From: Polynucleobacter necessarius
GTDB taxonomy: Bacteria; Pseudomonadota; Gammaproteobacteria; Burkholderiales; Burkholderiaceae
Reading direction: 5' to 3'
NCBI RefSeq assembly: GCF_900095185.1
Contig: NZ_LT606948.1
Location: forward strand, 885,823 to 949,822
Length of the DNA stretch: 64,000 bases
Shown: positions 40,006 to 50,052 of the stretch, piece by piece
Layout: every line of letters starts with the position of its first letter
Position numbering within the stretch: position 1 is the first letter of the stretch
Made by a program: the position numbers and the translations under genes
Notes under the pieces: model-generated
Database searches by the model: none
Seen by the model: the letters and a program-made list of their open reading frames with translations, nothing else
What the model was told of the DNA's origin: nothing

Positions 40006-41532
40006 GTGAGTGATATTACTCCATCCTTTTTATCGACCCAGATAATTCCCGTCATTTTATGTGGCGGTTCGGGTACTCGTCTTTGGCCATTATCTAGAGC
40101 AGGTTTCCCTAAGCAATTTTTGGTTCTCTCTGGCGACGGTTCTAATCAAAGCCTATTTCAGCAAGCGATTGGCCGAATTCATACAGTTGCTGGCAAGGAC
40201 ATTGCTCTTGGTAAAACTCACGTTGTTACTAACGAAGCACACCGTTTTTTAGCTTTGGATCAATTGCGTGAGATAAAGAATAAGTATCCAGAGCTTTCGG
40301 CCGCACTGTTGTTAGAGCCTGTCGGCAGAAATACTGCTCCCGCACTTGCATTGGCAGCTTTATATGCACATGATCAGGCTCATAGCATCCATGCAGAAGT
40401 AGCTAATGATCCGATCCTGGTTGTCACTCCAGCCGATCAAACGGTGACCAATCCAACTGCATTTACAAAAGCTTTAGCCGCTAGCATCGAAATTGCACAA
40501 TCTGGTGTGATTGCAATTTTAGGTATTACTCCGATGGCATCAGAAACAGGTTATGGCTATATCAAGGTTCAAGATGGCCCCAATTCTAATCACACATATA
40601 CAGTTGAGCGCTTTGTAGAAAAGCCCAATGAGACAACCGCTAAACAATACCTTGCTGAAGGCGGTTACTTTTGGAATGGCGGAATGTTTGTTCTTAAAGC
40701 CAGTGTTTGGTTAGCAGCGCTTAAAGAGTTTCGTCCTGATATTTTCGCTGCCACGCAAAGCGCATGGCAGGCTAAAGTCATTGATGCCGCAGGTGACGTT
40801 GAATTTATTCGTCCAGACGCAGAATTGTTCAAAGCAATTCCCAGTGAATCGATTGACTATGCAGTGATTGAAAAATGCCCAGGCTCTCACTATCCAATCA
40901 AGATGGTAGAGCTCGATGCAGGCTGGAATGATCTTGGAGCATGGGATGCTGTGTGGCAAGTTGGTAAGCAAGATGAACAAGGTAATGTCACTTCTGGCGA
41001 TGCTTTGGTGAGCAATTCTAAGAACTCGCTGATTCATGCGAGTAGTCGCTTGGTGAGTGCTGTGGGTGTTGAGAATCTGATTATTGTTGAAACTGCAGAT
41101 GCTGTTTTAGTTGCTGACCGAAAAAATAGTCAAGAGGTTAAAAATATTGTTGGGCAATTAGAAGCGCAAAAACGTGAAGAGAAAAATTTGCACCGCAAAG
41201 TATCTCGGCCTTGGGGTTGGTACGACAGTGTCGATGAGGGTGAGCGCTTTAAAGTCAAGCGTATTCAGGTAAAGCCCGGTGCAAGTCTATCTTTACAAAT
41301 GCATCACCATCGTGCCGAGCATTGGATTGTGGTGAAAGGTACTGCTGAGATCACTAATGGCGATCAAGTCCTGTTATTAAGCGAGAACCAGAGCACTTAT
41401 ATCCCGCAAGGTCAAATCCACCGCTTGGCTAACCCTGGAAAAACCCCGCTAGAAATTATTGAAGTGCAATCCGGTAGTTATCTCGGTGAAGACGATATTG
41501 TTCGTTTTGAAGATACCTACGGTAGAAGTTAA
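40006..41532 (+). CDS. manC: Mannose-1-phosphate guanylyltransferase / mannose-6-phosphate isomerase
   Basis: Makes GDP-mannose, the precursor of GDP-fucose. The 508-residue bifunctional type II enzyme has the nucleotidyltransferase loop LCGGSGTRLWPLSRAGFPKQ (about 18-37), EPVGRNTAPALALA near 106, FVEKPNE near 205, and a C-terminal cupin isomerase domain with RPWGWYDSVDEGERFKVKRI (about 400-420) and GASLSLQMHHHRAEHWIVV with its zinc ligands. Start is GTG 40006. First gene of the intact manC-gmd-fcl set. Confidence 0.95.
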   Translation: MSDITPSFLSTQIIPVILCGGSGTRLWPLSRAGFPKQFLVLSGDGSNQSLFQQAIGRIHTVAGKDIALGKTHVVTNEAHRFLALDQLREIKNKYPELSAALLLEPVGRNTAPALALAALYAHDQAHSIHAEVANDPILVVTPADQTVTNPTAFTKALAASIEIAQSGVIAILGITPMASETGYGYIKVQDGPNSNHTYTVERFVEKPNETTAKQYLAEGGYFWNGGMFVLKASVWLAALKEFRPDIFAATQSAWQAKVIDAAGDVEFIRPDAELFKAIPSESIDYAVIEKCPGSHYPIKMVELDAGWNDLGAWDAVWQVGKQDEQGNVTSGDALVSNSKNSLIHASSRLVSAVGVENLIIVETADAVLVADRKNSQEVKNIVGQLEAQKREEKNLHRKVSRPWGWYDSVDEGERFKVKRIQVKPGASLSLQMHHHRAEHWIVVKGTAEITNGDQVLLLSENQSTYIPQGQIHRLANPGKTPLEIIEVQSGSYLGEDDIVRFEDTYGRS

Positions 41533-41594
41533 ATTAGTAGTCAACTTTTAGTGATTACCTTAGTCAATATTTACATAGCATGGAAGAGTTAATG

Positions 41595-42722
41595 ATGAGC
41601 AAACAAAAAGTCGCCCTAATTACTGGTATTACAGGCCAAGACGGATCTTATTTGGCTGAATTCTTATTAGAAAAAAGTTATATCGTTCACGGCATCAAGC
41701 GACGTGCCTCTTCTTTTAATACCGATCGTATTGATCATATCTACCAAGATCCACATCTCAATCACCCAGATTTAATATTGCACTACGGTGATTTAACTGA
41801 TACTACTAATCTAGTGCGCATAATTATGCAAACACAACCCGATGAAATCTACAACTTGGGCGCGCAGTCTCATGTGGCGGTGTCGTTTGAGTCTCCAGAA
41901 TACACGGCCGATGTCGATGCAATAGGTCCATTGCGCATGCTTGAGGCAATTCGTATTTTGGGTTTAGAAAAGAAAACCCGCTTTTATCAAGCATCTACTT
42001 CTGAGTTGTATGGTTTGGTACAAGCAATCCCGCAAAAGGAAACTACCCCTTTTTATCCCAGAAGTCCCTATGCAGTTGCGAAGATGTACGCCTACTGGAT
42101 TACTGTGAACTATCGTGAGGCTTATGGCATTTACGCTTGTAACGGTATTTTGTTTAACCATGAATCCAAGCGCCGCGGTGAGACTTTTGTGACGCGTAAG
42201 GTGACTCGTGGCCTTGCCAATATTGCACAAGGTTTGGAGAAGTGTCTGTACATGGGTAACATCGACGCACTACGCGACTGGGGTCACGCTAAAGATTATG
42301 TGCGTATGCAGTGGCTCATGCTCCAGCAAGATAAGCCAGAAGACTTTGTAATTGCGACAGGTGTGCAATTCACTGTACGGGAATTTATTATGCGTAGTGC
42401 AAAGCAATTGGGCATAACTTTAAAGTTTGAAGGCTCTGCTGAAAATGAAAAAGCGACTGTTGCTGCAATTGATGGTGATAAAGCGCCTGCACTCAAAGTG
42501 GGTGATGTGATTGTGCAAATTGATCCACGTTACTACCGTCCCGCTGAAGTAGAAACCCTCTTGGGTGATCCAACTAAAGCTAAAGAGAAGTTAGGCTGGG
42601 TTCCAGAAATCACACTCGATCAAATGATCGTAGAAATGGTGGCTAACGACTTAGATCAGGCTAAGCAGCACGCTTTATTACAACAGCATGGTTACTCAGT
42701 GCCTGTTGGTAAAGAGAATTAA
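41595..42722 (+). CDS. gmd: GDP-mannose 4,6-dehydratase
   Basis: Converts GDP-mannose to GDP-4-keto-6-deoxymannose. Three ATGs are possible (41580, 41592, 41595); GGAAGAG at 41582-41588 is correctly spaced for 41595. The roughly 375-residue protein has [18 protein letters not shown], the [15 protein letters not shown] segment, [10 protein letters not shown] and [17 protein letters not shown] with the catalytic Tyr-Lys, and [20 protein letters not shown]. Intact, unlike the related gene at 26.7 kb. Followed by fcl after 56 bp. Confidence 0.96.
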   Translation: MSKQKVALITGITGQDGSYLAEFLLEKSYIVHGIKRRASSFNTDRIDHIYQDPHLNHPDLILHYGDLTDTTNLVRIIMQTQPDEIYNLGAQSHVAVSFESPEYTADVDAIGPLRMLEAIRILGLEKKTRFYQASTSELYGLVQAIPQKETTPFYPRSPYAVAKMYAYWITVNYREAYGIYACNGILFNHESKRRGETFVTRKVTRGLANIAQGLEKCLYMGNIDALRDWGHAKDYVRMQWLMLQQDKPEDFVIATGVQFTVREFIMRSAKQLGITLKFEGSAENEKATVAAIDGDKAPALKVGDVIVQIDPRYYRPAEVETLLGDPTKAKEKLGWVPEITLDQMIVEMVANDLDQAKQHALLQQHGYSVPVGKEN

Positions 42723-42778
42723 ACCTTCCAAGACCAAACTAGAAGTTAGATAAGCTAAAAGATAAAGAAATTATTTAG

Positions 42779-43774
42779 ATGCCCTTAGATTTAAATCAAA
42801 AAATATATGTAGCTGGCCACCGCGGTATGGTAGGTTTTTCTATTGTGCGCAATCTTCGAGCTAAGGGTTATCAAAATATTATCACACGCACTCATGCTGA
42901 GTTAGAGCTCACCAATCAAGCTGCCGTAGCAGATTTTTTTCAATCTGAAAAGCCCGATCAAGTCTATTTAGCAGCTGCTAAGGTAGGCGGTATTTATGCG
43001 AATAATACTTTTCCAGCTGAATTTATTTACGACAACTTGATGGTGCAAAACAATGTCATTCATCAGGCATTTGTTAATGGCGTTAAAAAATTGCTCTTTT
43101 TAGGTTCAAGCTGTATTTATCCGAGATTGGCACCGCAGCCAATGAGTGAAGATGCCCTCTTAACGGGTAAGCTCGAGCCAACCAATGAGCCCTATGCCAT
43201 TGCAAAAATTGCTGGCATCAAGATGTGTGAGAGTTACAATCGCCAATATGGCAAGTCACACGGCGTAGATTATCGCTCAGTCATGCCCACCAATTTATAT
43301 GGTCCAGGGGATAACTATCACCCAGAAAATAGCCATGTGATTCCGGCCTTGATTAGGCGTTTGCATGAAGCAAAGTTAGATAATGCCCCAGAGGTAGTCA
43401 TTTGGGGTACTGGCACCCCACGCCGTGAATTTCTCTATGTGGACGATATGGCTGCTGCCTCCGTTTTTGTTATGGAGCTGGATAAATCTATATATGACGA
43501 GAATACAGATCCTATGCAAAGTCATATTAATGTCGGCTTTGGGTCAGATGTGACGATTGCTGAGTTAGTTCATGCTGTAGCTATTGCAACGGACTATCAG
43601 GGGGAAATTACTTTTGATAAATCAAAGCCTGACGGTGCACCCCGTAAGTGGATGAGTTCAGAGCTATTAAATCAGTTAGGTTGGAAGCCGCAAGTTCAAC
43701 TAGACCAGGGTCTGAAGAATGCCTATGCGCAAATGGTGACCCAAGCAGACTTTACCGCAAGCCAAGCCCGATAG
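42779..43774 (+). CDS. fcl: GDP-L-fucose synthase
   Basis: Epimerises and reduces GDP-4-keto-6-deoxymannose to GDP-L-fucose. The 331-residue SDR has the nucleotide-binding [16 protein letters not shown] (about 11-26), [16 protein letters not shown] (about 107-122) with the catalytic Ser/Cys, and [19 protein letters not shown] (about 136-154) with Tyr-Lys, then [20 protein letters not shown]. Normal length. The complete GDP-fucose set supplies the donor for the GT10 gene at the other end of the window. Confidence 0.95.
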   Translation: MPLDLNQKIYVAGHRGMVGFSIVRNLRAKGYQNIITRTHAELELTNQAAVADFFQSEKPDQVYLAAAKVGGIYANNTFPAEFIYDNLMVQNNVIHQAFVNGVKKLLFLGSSCIYPRLAPQPMSEDALLTGKLEPTNEPYAIAKIAGIKMCESYNRQYGKSHGVDYRSVMPTNLYGPGDNYHPENSHVIPALIRRLHEAKLDNAPEVVIWGTGTPRREFLYVDDMAAASVFVMELDKSIYDENTDPMQSHINVGFGSDVTIAELVHAVAIATDYQGEITFDKSKPDGAPRKWMSSELLNQLGWKPQVQLDQGLKNAYAQMVTQADFTASQAR

Positions 43775-43776
43775 CG

Positions 43777-45162
43777 ATGAGACTGGCCTTGAACGGTACT
43801 TCAGTAAAGCCAGATTGGCTTGGTGGCGGATTGATTTTTTTCAATGTTGTATTGCTGGCAATTTGGGCTATTAAAGATACGATTGCATTACGTAACATCG
43901 TGTTGGTGCTTGGGACGATTGTATCCATCATATACATTGTTAATCGCTGGCGCACAGGAAGTTTAAAAAGACAACTCCAGTCGGTACATGTGCTACCCCT
44001 GATTTTTACTGGATTGATATTTGCTTGGGTGGTGATTCATTTCTTTTTCTTTTCGCAAGATCCAATCAGCCAGCTTCAGGAGCTTAAAAGCACATGGTTG
44101 CGAGTGGTGTTAGCTTCAATTTTGGCTTGGGGTACGGGCTTAGTGATTTTGCGTAAACCCATCTGGATACATTATTTATGGCTTGGAATCCTCTTGGGAA
44201 TTATGGCTGTCTATGCCCAATATATCCCAAAAGCGTTAGCAAAAAATGCGCTTTTTGTACCCGACTATCATGGCTACCTTTTTGAAGGCAAGATTAATGG
44301 CGTTCTGGTGGGAACCTTGCTTATTGCTGGGCTTACAGGAACAGTGCTCGATCTTTTTAGGCGTCAGCAGTTAACAGCACATAAGTGGGTATTGCTTTTT
44401 TGGTTTCTGGGCGTGGTAATCACCTTGTATTCCTACGTTTTTATTTATGACACCCGCAATGGCTTTGGTTTGGCAGCCATCTTATTTGCCACACTTATTA
44501 TGAGCGGGGGGTTATGGGTTGTTAAAAAGATTATTACCAAAGGTGCCACTAAAGAGCTGGCTATTGTGATCATTTTTATTGTTGGATTAGCAATCCTGGC
44601 TTCGATATTTACCTATCATCAGATACAGAGAAATACGGGTTGGCTCACATTAGTTGAAGACGCGAAAATTGCAGTTCAAGTAGATCGATTCCCACAGTGG
44701 CAACACTCTAATATTAATGGTGAGGTGCCCAAAACAGACACAGGACGTGCTGTAGTTGGCAATACGTATGAGCGGGTGGCATGGGCAGTCGTAGGAGTGA
44801 GATTGATTGGTCGGCATCCTTTAGGAACTGGCGTTCTCTATATCTCGTTCAATAAACTATTGCTGATAGACTATCCTGGTGCAACACCCTATGCGACTCA
44901 CAGTGGCTGGATTGATTTAACTTTATCCCTTGGTGTTCCTGCGCTCTTACTTATGTGGGGTATTTTAATTAGTGTTTTTTACTTAAGCACCAAATCTAAA
45001 GGTCCATTTAGAGTAACTGTACCAATTATGGCCGGAATGATTTTTTTGCTTTATCTTGTTGGTGAGCTCAATGGCAAGCATGCTGTGGAAATTTTATTTT
45101 ATTGGTTTGCGATTTTGACAGCATTGCAATTGCCTCAAGCTTCAAAAATCGATCATCGATAG
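43777..45162 (+). CDS. O-antigen ligase/polymerase-like membrane protein (WaaL/Wzy_C family)
   Basis: A polytopic inner-membrane protein of 461 residues from ATG 43777, two bases after the fcl stop; an earlier open frame start overlaps fcl and is rejected. About 10-12 hydrophobic helices are visible. The large periplasmic loop near residues 290-400 contains GRHPLGTGVLYISFNK and ATHSGWIDLTLSLGVPALLL, resembling the Wzy_C/O-antigen ligase signature. It would ligate or polymerise undecaprenyl-linked glycan. Ligase versus polymerase cannot be decided from sequence. Confidence 0.75.
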   Translation: MRLALNGTSVKPDWLGGGLIFFNVVLLAIWAIKDTIALRNIVLVLGTIVSIIYIVNRWRTGSLKRQLQSVHVLPLIFTGLIFAWVVIHFFFFSQDPISQLQELKSTWLRVVLASILAWGTGLVILRKPIWIHYLWLGILLGIMAVYAQYIPKALAKNALFVPDYHGYLFEGKINGVLVGTLLIAGLTGTVLDLFRRQQLTAHKWVLLFWFLGVVITLYSYVFIYDTRNGFGLAAILFATLIMSGGLWVVKKIITKGATKELAIVIIFIVGLAILASIFTYHQIQRNTGWLTLVEDAKIAVQVDRFPQWQHSNINGEVPKTDTGRAVVGNTYERVAWAVVGVRLIGRHPLGTGVLYISFNKLLLIDYPGATPYATHSGWIDLTLSLGVPALLLMWGILISVFYLSTKSKGPFRVTVPIMAGMIFLLYLVGELNGKHAVEILFYWFAILTALQLPQASKIDHR

Positions 45163-45186
45163 TTAAATAAAAAGCATACTTTCAAT

Positions 45187-46202
45187 ATGAATATTCTGTT
45201 CTGTTAACAGGTGGCCTCAGGTTTATTGGAAGTCATATAGCAGCCGTTCTTTCTGGTGAAGGTCATTCTGTGGTGAATATTGACAATCTTTGCAAGAGAT
45301 CGCGACTATCTCTCGATAGTTTAGAGATTGTTACGGGTAAAAAATTACCTTTTTATCAAGGGGATGATCGAGATCAATCTTGACGAAAAAGTATTTTATA
45401 AGACCATCAGATTGAGTGCGTTATTCATTTTGCGGGTTTAAAGTCCGTCGTTGAATCAGGTGCTGACCCTCTTAAATGCTTTGATAATAATGTCGGCGGA
45501 TCAATTGCTCTCATCGAAGCAATGCAGACTATGAATGTTAAAAAGTTGATCTTTAGTTCAAGCGCTACTGTTTATGGTGAACCACAATACTTGCCGTACG
45601 ATGAAGAGCATCCTTTGGATGCTATGAAGAATTATAGCAGAACCAAATTACAAGTCGAAGAAATTTTGCAAGACTTATCCAAGTCTGATCCGGAATGGTC
45701 GATTGTTTGCTTGCGTTACTTCAACTCCATTGGCGCACATGAGTCAGGGTTAATAGGTGAGCTACCTCAAGGCATCCCTAATTACCTCATGCCTTATATT
45801 TGCCAGGTAGTTTCTGGAAAACTGCCGCATCTCAATATTGTTGGTGACGATTACGATACGAAAGATGGCACAGGTGAGCGCGACTATATTCATGCAATGG
45901 ATCTGGCTGAAGGACATGCAGAAGCCTTGGCTTTTACTAATAAGCACAAAGGTTGGGAAGCCATTCATCTCGGAACTGGCAATCCCTATAGCGTTGATGA
46001 CTTGATTAGCGCTTTTGAAAAGTTTGCAAAGCAAGCAATATCAAAGATAGTAAAAGAACGCAGGAGCGGAGACCTACCTATTGACTTCGCCAAGGCAGAT
46101 AAGGTATTAGCTGTTTTAGGTTGGCAAGCTAAGCGGGATTTGCAGTCAATGTGTGACAGCTCATGGAATTATCAAGTGCAGCTTCAAAAGTTAATTAAGT
46201 AA
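45187..46202 (+). pseudogene. galE: UDP-glucose 4-epimerase, broken
   Basis: ATG 45187 opens a frame that stops at once; TGGLRFIGSHIAAVLSGEGH follows in another frame, with the Rossmann motif altered from GxxGxxG to GGLRFIG. A stop occurs at YQGDDRDQS near 45380 and another shortly after, then ECVIHFAGLKSVVESGADP in the third frame. From 45522 the rest is open: SSSATVYGEPQYLPYDEEHP, YSRTKLQVEEIL with Tyr-Lys, RYFNSIGAHESG and GDGTGERDYIHAMD-type sequence to the stop. UDP-galactose supply would need another gene. Confidence 0.88.
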
Positions 46203-46243
46203 TTTTTCAGAATTGATTGCGGATACTTTGGATAAACAATAGT

Positions 46244-47406
46244 ATGCATGCACGGATCATTCAAAGTTCATTTTTTTATTGGCAGATCGAGGTTTTCGGT
46301 TAGTCATTAGCTTTGTATTAGGTGTATTGATTGCACGCTTCTATGGACTTGAAGAATTTGGACAGCTCAATTACGTTTTAGCTACGGCAAGTGTATTTGG
46401 AAGCTTATCTTCCCTAGGATTGGAAGATATAGTGCCTAGAGATATGGCAACATTCAATCAACAAGGCCTATCTCGCGACGATATTGAAAAAACAGCATTC
46501 ATACTGAGGCTTGTTGGCGGTGCTGCTTATATATTGGTAATTGGACTGATATTTTATGAATCTGGAACATCGCAGATCTTCTTGATTGCTCGCCCTATGT
46601 CTACCAATTCAGGCTGGAGATGTATATGAGTATCGTCTTAGGGTTGAAGATGAATTCTCTAAGATAGCCCTAAGTAGAAGTGTGGCAGCATTTTTAGCGA
46701 ATATATTCAAGACACTTGTCCTCGTATTCTCATTGCCTATAGACTATATGACTGTGGCGCTGACAAGCGAATTCTTGATGACTGCCACTTTCTTTAAATT
46801 ATTTTTGAAGAAAAAAGGATTTTTATCAGGTTCATTTCGGTTTGATTACGCAAAAAATCTATTGTTAAGTTCATGGAAGATGATTTTTTCTGGTCTTCCG
46901 ATTACGTTTCAAGCTCGAGTTGAATATTTGTTCATTGATCCGCTGTCCATGAAGTACAAATTCAAGCAAGCTTATTCACGCAAAAATTTCTAGGGTGGCA
47001 AGATGTGGGTCGGTACTCTGCAGCACTCAAGATTTTTGAAATCATAGATGTAGTCTGCGTCATTTTAGTGACCGTTTTAATGCCTAAGCTAGCTTCACTG
47101 ATGAATTCTGAGAATGATTTGATTGATAGAAGACGTACATATTTTATTGGTTTTATTATCTATTGCTTGTTGATTCCAGTAATAATTTTCTTGACGACTG
47201 TTTTCATTTGCCTACATGGGGCACAGTATGCTGAAGCAGCAGCCTTATTGCCCTGGTTATTTTTAAGACCGCTTTTTGGAATGCTAGGCTCAGTTCGTAA
47301 TATGTTTCTTATTTTGGAGGGTAATTATTGGTATCCGGCCCTATCTTCATTATGTAGTCTTATTATTAGTGTGATTGCTGGTTATAGTTTGATACGGTTT
47401 ATATAG
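46244..47406 (+). pseudogene. Wzx-type polysaccharide flippase, frameshifted
   Basis: ATG 46244 gives MHARIIQSSFF; one missing T in the T tract near 46271 would join it to LLADRGFRLVISFVLG and FYGLEEFGQLNYVLATASV, typical MATE/Wzx N-terminal sequence. Further frame changes occur near 46600 (into LPIQAGDVYEYRLRVEDEF) and near 46990 (into DVGRYSAALKIFEIIDVV, a motif of the RfbX/Wzx superfamily). The remainder runs to 47406. About 390 residues can be reconstructed with some 10-12 helices. It is dead; the ABC flippase at 50053 is the intact export candidate. Confidence 0.8.
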
Positions 47407-47413
47407 AGCCGTG

Positions 47414-47437
47414 GCCTCTAGCATGTTAGAGGCTATT
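47414..47437 (+). terminator. Stem-loop after the Wzx pseudogene
   Basis: GCCTCTA (47414-47420) and TAGAGGC (47427-47433) form a 7-bp stem with a 6-nt loop, followed by TATTTAC. It lies 8 bp after the Wzx stop. The T run is short, so termination is only plausible. Confidence 0.45.
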
Positions 47438-47557
47438 TACTTTAACGGTGCTCACGGATTTATTGTTTTACAGAAAAAACTCGTCTGCAGTATTTACATG
47501 TTTTTATGAGTTCTCGCACTTTCATAATCTCATTCGTCAATATCGTCGAGGCTAGCC

Positions 47558-48794
47558 ATGAAAGTTCTACTTTATTGGCACGATATTTATTTGCCCTATT
47601 CGGATTATTGAATAAGAGGATTTTCTGCCGATATAAGAATGAGCCAAATTTGTATTGTTGGTCCCAATGAGCATGAAGCTGATTCGATCTACTCTGGATC
47701 TGAGAATCATCAATCTTTTTTAGAAAAAGTTATCTTCAAAAAGATCAAAACATATTCATTGAGGAAGAAGTGGGGTCCGATCGCAGAATTGAAGAAATGC
47801 ATTCAAGAATTTAGACCTAATTGCATCATGGTGCTCGATGAAGCTTTCTCTGTAAATGTCTTGAATGCTGCCATAGCCAACTATTTGGCTAAAAATAATA
47901 CAACTGTGCTGTTTTATAGTTTTGAAAATATTAAACCAATCCCGCCATTTCAGTTTCTTACGGAGAATTTCTCCTTAGAGAGCATCTGGGTGTTTATCAG
48001 AAAAACAATTCGGTATTTGCTTGCAGACGCTCTATGACAACCCATGCGAACTCGCTTGGTAAGTGGTGGGCTTGCTTGTTATCAAGAGAGTTTGGATGTG
48101 GTTCACCAGTTTGGCCGGAAACCTAAAGTCAATATCTGTTGGTGGGGATTAGATCTCAATCCATTTTTGCACTTAAGTAGCGCACACCACTCTAGCTTGC
48201 AAAATTCTCAAAATAAGTCCCATGAATCACCAAATATTATTGGATATGTTGGTCGCTTTATTGCGGAAAAAGGTATTTTTGATTTGCTTGATGCGCTTGT
48301 CAAACTAGATAAGAGCTATCGTCTAATCCTTGTGGGTAGTGGCCCGTTAGAGGCTCAATTAAGAGATTGTATTAAGGATGTAAATTTGCAAGATAGAGTG
48401 GAGATACTCTCTCCAAAAGTACGTGATGAATTGGCTAGGCTATATGCTAGTTTTGATGTGCTTGTTTTTCCCTCAAGAACAGATTATTTTTGGAAGGAGC
48501 AGTACGGCAGAGTCCTGGTGGAGGCGATGGCTTGTGGAGCTCCAGTAGTAGGCAGTCAGTCTAGGGCATTACCCATTGGTAATTGGCGACTCATCGCGAT
48601 GCTTTGCCGAAGGAAAGTTCGTGCAGATGGCTGGGGTTATCCAGTCTACGATTGCTGCATTTCAGTCTGGCAATGTCGCAGTTGAGCGTATCGCTCTGAT
48701 TGATAGAGTAAAGCTAGGTGGAATTGATCAGTTTGTGAGCGTATTCCTTATGCTGCATCATGAGCTCAGTGCTGATCAATATTCAGGCGGGTAA
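47558..48794 (+). pseudogene. GT4-family glycosyltransferase, broken
   Basis: ATG 47558 opens MKVLLYWHDIYLPYSDY, then a TGA stop. An open segment (47639-48037) with CIMVLDEAFSVNVLNAA ends at a TGA after YLLADAL, and the same frame continues with the C-terminal donor-binding domain: IIGYVGRFIAEKGIFDLLDA, LILVGSGPLEAQL and VLVFPSRTDYFWKEQYGRV-LVEAMACGAPVVGS, the GT4 signature. A frame change near 48575 leads to EVIGDSSRCFAEG and an end at 48794. Glycosyltransferase family is clear; sugar unknown. Confidence 0.85.
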
Positions 48795-48803
48795 GAGTTT
48801 TAA

Positions 48804-49251
48804 ATGAAATCATTTTTTCCTTATCACCGTCGTCATCGATTGGCTATTGCTAGATTCTTTCTGCAGGATTTGTACTATTGGTTATGTGCAAGCCTATTTA
48901 GGCGAAACATTGCTTTGCCTAAGGCTTTGAATCGAATTTTACTAGTAAATCCAGCTCATTTAGGTGATGTTGTTATTAGTACAGCAATTTTAAGGGAGTT
49001 AAGGAATCAATTTCCAAAATGGGTAATTGATTTTTTTAGTTGGCGATTGGGCTTCTCCATTAGTTCAGGGGTATCCAGGTATTAATCGAGTATTTTTCAT
49101 TAGTCATTGGCAAGCCAATAGGGCTAGTGAGTCCCTGTCTAGTAAGAAAATTAAATATCAATATCAAGCAACCCAAGTAATGGATATTTTAAAAAATCAA
49201 AAATATGATGCCATTTTCGTTTTAAATTCTTATGAACCCTCATTTAAATAG
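48804..49251 (+). pseudogene. GT9-family glycosyltransferase, frameshifted and 3'-truncated
   Basis: ATG 48804 leads to RILLVNPAHLGDVVISTAIL, the GT9 (heptosyltransferase-like) N-terminal motif. One extra T in the T tract near 49030 shifts the frame; FLVGDWASPLVQGYPGINRV follows in frame 2 and continues to YDAIFVLNSYEPSFK, where the gene ends at 49251. About 150 of roughly 350 expected residues remain; the C-terminal donor-binding half is gone. The break coincides with the end of the convergent EpsG-like remnant. Confidence 0.8.
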
Positions 49252-49833
49252 GATCACTCCAATCGAGAAAATCCCTTGTGAGTGAAAGAAATAATTGCTA
49301 ATGAGAATGCTCGATCCTAGAATTTTTTGTGAACGAGTTAAAAAATAAAGCCCTAAAAAAGATACAGTTAGTGCCCATCCTCCCCTTAGGAGAGTAAAAT
49401 CATAATCAATGTAGATAAGTGGTAAAAATAGAGTAAATGCTAAAAGTTTCTGACAGCATAATCGAGTAATTATAAAAAGCTAGACAAACATTCCAGCGGC
49501 ACTAAGCGCTAAAACAGCGCGATCATTAGATAAAAATATTGTGAAAATGCTTACCAAGAAATACTAAGCTCAATCTCGTGAATACTGAATGATGCTGTCG
49601 GTCTCTAACATAGGGCTAATTCTTGAAGACCACCAGACATCAGCTATGTCATCTCGCGCAATGCCCATTGAGCGTAGGGCAGTAAATCCAATGAGTATAA
49701 AACTCAAAACAGACGGCTTTCCATTTTTTGGCTAGGTCGTAGATAGAAGAATACTCTAAAAGAGATTGAGAGGAAAAATAGACAGAACAGTCCAAATGAT
49801 TGGCAAAATTACGCAGAAAATTAACTACAGCAT
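49240..49833 (-). pseudogene. EpsG-like polysaccharide polymerase remnant with six in-frame stops
   Basis: On the minus strand a single frame from ATG 49833 to 49240 encodes hydrophobic, polymerase-like sequence interrupted by five TAG and one TGA codons. Readable parts: LIFCVILPIIWTVLSIFPL, FILIGFTALRSMGIARDDIA, SPMLETDSIIQYSRD, YFLVSIFTIFLSNDRAV, IDYDFTLLRGGWALTVSFLG and ISNYFFHSQGIFSIGVIL. The YDFTLLRxGxA motif and the early LR...GIARDDI segment resemble EpsG-family (Wzy-like) polymerases. About 197 codons remain of about 350; the C-terminus is lost at the same point as the GT9 fragment. Confidence 0.6.
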
Positions 49834-50052
49834 GCATCTAAAAAAGGTTTTAATTGGAAGATAGAGGATATGAATTTATTAGCGTGAATTTAGTATTATC
49901 TAACAACTAGGCTTTGTGCGATAATGTTTGATTGAAAAATATAGCTACATTGTTGAATTAATTATCATGAATCTAGATCCATATTCAGACGGCATAGTAA
50001 ATATAACTAAGCAGACGATCGAATTTGGGCTTTGTATGCGTCCATCCCTTAA
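49834..50052 (+). other. Leader region before the ABC flippase and Leg operon
   Basis: No long gene was found. A short open frame, 49967-50062, encodes 31 residues (MNLDPYSDGIVNITKQTIEF...) and overlaps the next start by 10 bases; it has no clear ribosome-binding site, so it may be chance or a leader peptide. The AT-rich stretch with GCGATAATG near 49918 could hold the operon promoter, but no -35/-10 pair is convincing. Confidence 0.3.

Noticed and set aside
49240..49833. Reassignment or suppression of TAG, suggested by several in-frame TAGs
   Set aside because: Intact genes here end in TAG (for example the ABC flippase at 51828 and legB at 52848), and other broken genes are disrupted by frameshifts and truncation, so ordinary decay explains the stops.
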